Made by a program: the position numbers and the translations under genes. Shown piece after piece: positions 63,365 through 64,000 of a DNA stretch of 64,000 nucleotides (its first letter is position 1; each line of letters begins with the position of its first letter). The notes below the pieces were generated by a model. That model was given only the letters and a program-made list of their open reading frames with translations, was not told where the DNA came from and did no database searches. Source of the stretch: Allobosea caraganae (GTDB lineage Bacteria; Pseudomonadota; Alphaproteobacteria; Rhizobiales; Beijerinckiaceae); the NCBI RefSeq assembly GCF_003351345.1, contig NZ_QQTO01000033.1:248001-312000 (forward strand), in the 5' to 3' direction.

Positions 63365-63417
63365 TAGAGCATGATGCCGAAAAGTGGGCACCGGTTTTCG
63401 GCTGACATCATGCTCTA
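63365..63417. repeat. Dispersed 53-bp palindromic intergenic repeat
   Basis: TAGAGCATGATG at the left and CATCATGCTCTA at the right frame a palindrome whose centre reads CCGAAAAGTGGGCACCGGTT. This element is well known as a dispersed intergenic repeat in Rhizobiales. It lies between two convergent regulator genes and could fold as a bidirectional terminator. Confidence 0.88.
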
Positions 63418-63442
63418 ACTCTTGGATGAGAGACATCCGGCT

Positions 63443-64000
63443 CTAGCGGGGCCGCGCGATGACGAGCTCGACCTTGGCCGCGGCGAGCCGCGCCGGGAAC
63501 GGCTCGGGCGGGCGCCTGTCGGTGACCAGCACGTCGATCTCCGCAAGGTCGCCCTGGCGGTAGCGGTCGCTGCGGCCGAACTTGGAGTGATCGCTCAGCA
63601 CCATGCGGCGGCGCGCCCGCCGGCGCAGGATGTCGGTAATCGCCGCATGGGCGGTGGTCGGCCCCATCACGCCATGCTCGGCGTCGATCGCCGCGGCGCC
63701 GGTGACGGCGAGGTCGAAGAGCCGGTTCTCGAGGAAGCGCAGCGCCTCCGGCCCGCCGAGCGCATGCGTGTCCGGGTGCATCTCGCCCCCGGTCAGGTGC
63801 ACGTCGTGGACGCCCCGGCGCAAGGCCACCGCGATGTCGATCATGTTCGTCACGAAGGTGGTCCGGACCGGCAGGTCGGCGAGGCGCTTTCCAAGCGCCA
63901 GCATCGTCGATCCCGCTCCGAGGAAGATGTGGCTGCCCGCTGGAATGAGCGGCAGCGCCGCCTCGACGATGTCGGCCTTCGCGCCGGCGGCCTGGTCCAT
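63443..64000 (-). CDS. DeoR-family regulator, C-terminal part (5' end outside window)
   Basis: 185 visible residues of the DeoRC sensor domain: IPAGSHIFLGAGSTMLALGK, TFVTNMIDIAVALRR, LTGGEMHPDTHALGGPEA and MVLSDHSKFGRSDRY. The helix-turn-helix lies beyond base 64000; the ATG at the very edge is probably internal. It is the third DeoR/GntR-type regulator near the catabolic genes, convergent with the GntR gene, and its target operon is presumably to the right. Confidence 0.85.
   Translation of the reverse strand: MDQAAGAKADIVEAALPLIPAGSHIFLGAGSTMLALGKRLADLPVRTTFVTNMIDIAVALRRGVHDVHLTGGEMHPDTHALGGPEALRFLENRLFDLAVTGAAAIDAEHGVMGPTTAHAAITDILRRRARRRMVLSDHSKFGRSDRYRQGDLAEIDVLVTDRRPPEPFPARLAAAKVELVIARPR

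Overview
This is a GC-rich chromosomal window with alphaproteobacterial character, most likely Hyphomicrobiales and possibly Bosea-like. That guess rests on the GC-rich codon usage, the many ABC-transporter and catabolic operons, a long intergenic inverted repeat of a type common in this order, and the 53-bp palindrome near 63.4 kb that is scattered through many Rhizobiales genomes. No database search was possible. Family calls come from motifs, domain order and neighbourhood.

Layout. (1) 1-1.9 kb: the 3' part of recJ and a tRNA-Glu(TTC) with a good promoter. (2) 1.9-12.1 kb: a leftward Ugp/Mal-type sugar or glycerophosphodiester ABC operon, a divergent DeoR/GlpR-type regulator, and a 1522-residue RTX protein whose N-terminus is a glycerophosphodiester phosphodiesterase. 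This looks like an extracellular hydrolase plus importer unit. Copies of YTCAWWTGA, spaced 11 and 21 bp, flank the divergent promoter region. (3) 12.4-34.5 kb: about 22 kb of colinear rightward genes that look like one catabolic island. They are a branched-chain-type ABC transporter with an AraC regulator, an ABC ATPase fused to a Tm-1-like (UPF0261) domain followed by its usual TIM-barrel partner, a giant flotillin-like protein, two SRPBCC proteins, and a molybdenum hydroxylase with a split large subunit. A CoxD/CoxE-like MoxR and VWA pair, an amidohydrolase, a metallo-beta-lactamase-fold hydrolase and an SMP-30/isochorismatase fusion follow.

(4) 34.5-53.2 kb: the most unusual region, two divergent gene sets around an AT-richer 344-bp spacer. 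Leftward: a membrane-seeking unknown, a subtilisin, a trypsin-DNA/RNA endonuclease fusion and a small frameshifted gene. Rightward: a lysozyme/peptidoglycan-binding protein, a second subtilisin, a trypsin, a small beta-sandwich protein, an M15-like peptidase, a trypsin fused to an inactive-STAND-like domain, a MoxR AAA+ ATPase, a four-TM protein with a degenerate vWA-like domain, and a TM/beta-propeller/peptidoglycan-binding protein. The last four are translationally coupled. None of the hydrolases has a recognisable signal peptide. I read this as a multi-effector NTP-dependent conflict (immunity-like) system related to MoxR-vWA-trypsin ternary systems.

(5) 53.2-62.5 kb: a leftward operon with a polar amino-acid-type ABC transporter, a Gfo/Idh/MocA oxidoreductase, a shikimate/quinate dehydrogenase-family enzyme, a 3-dehydroshikimate dehydratase/HPPD-like fusion and a BKACE-family enzyme. 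A TetR regulator is divergent and a type II dehydroquinase lies nearby, which suggests quinate/shikimate use leading to protocatechuate. (6) 62.6-64 kb: a GntR/FCD regulator, the dispersed palindrome and the C-terminal part of a DeoR regulator running off the right edge.
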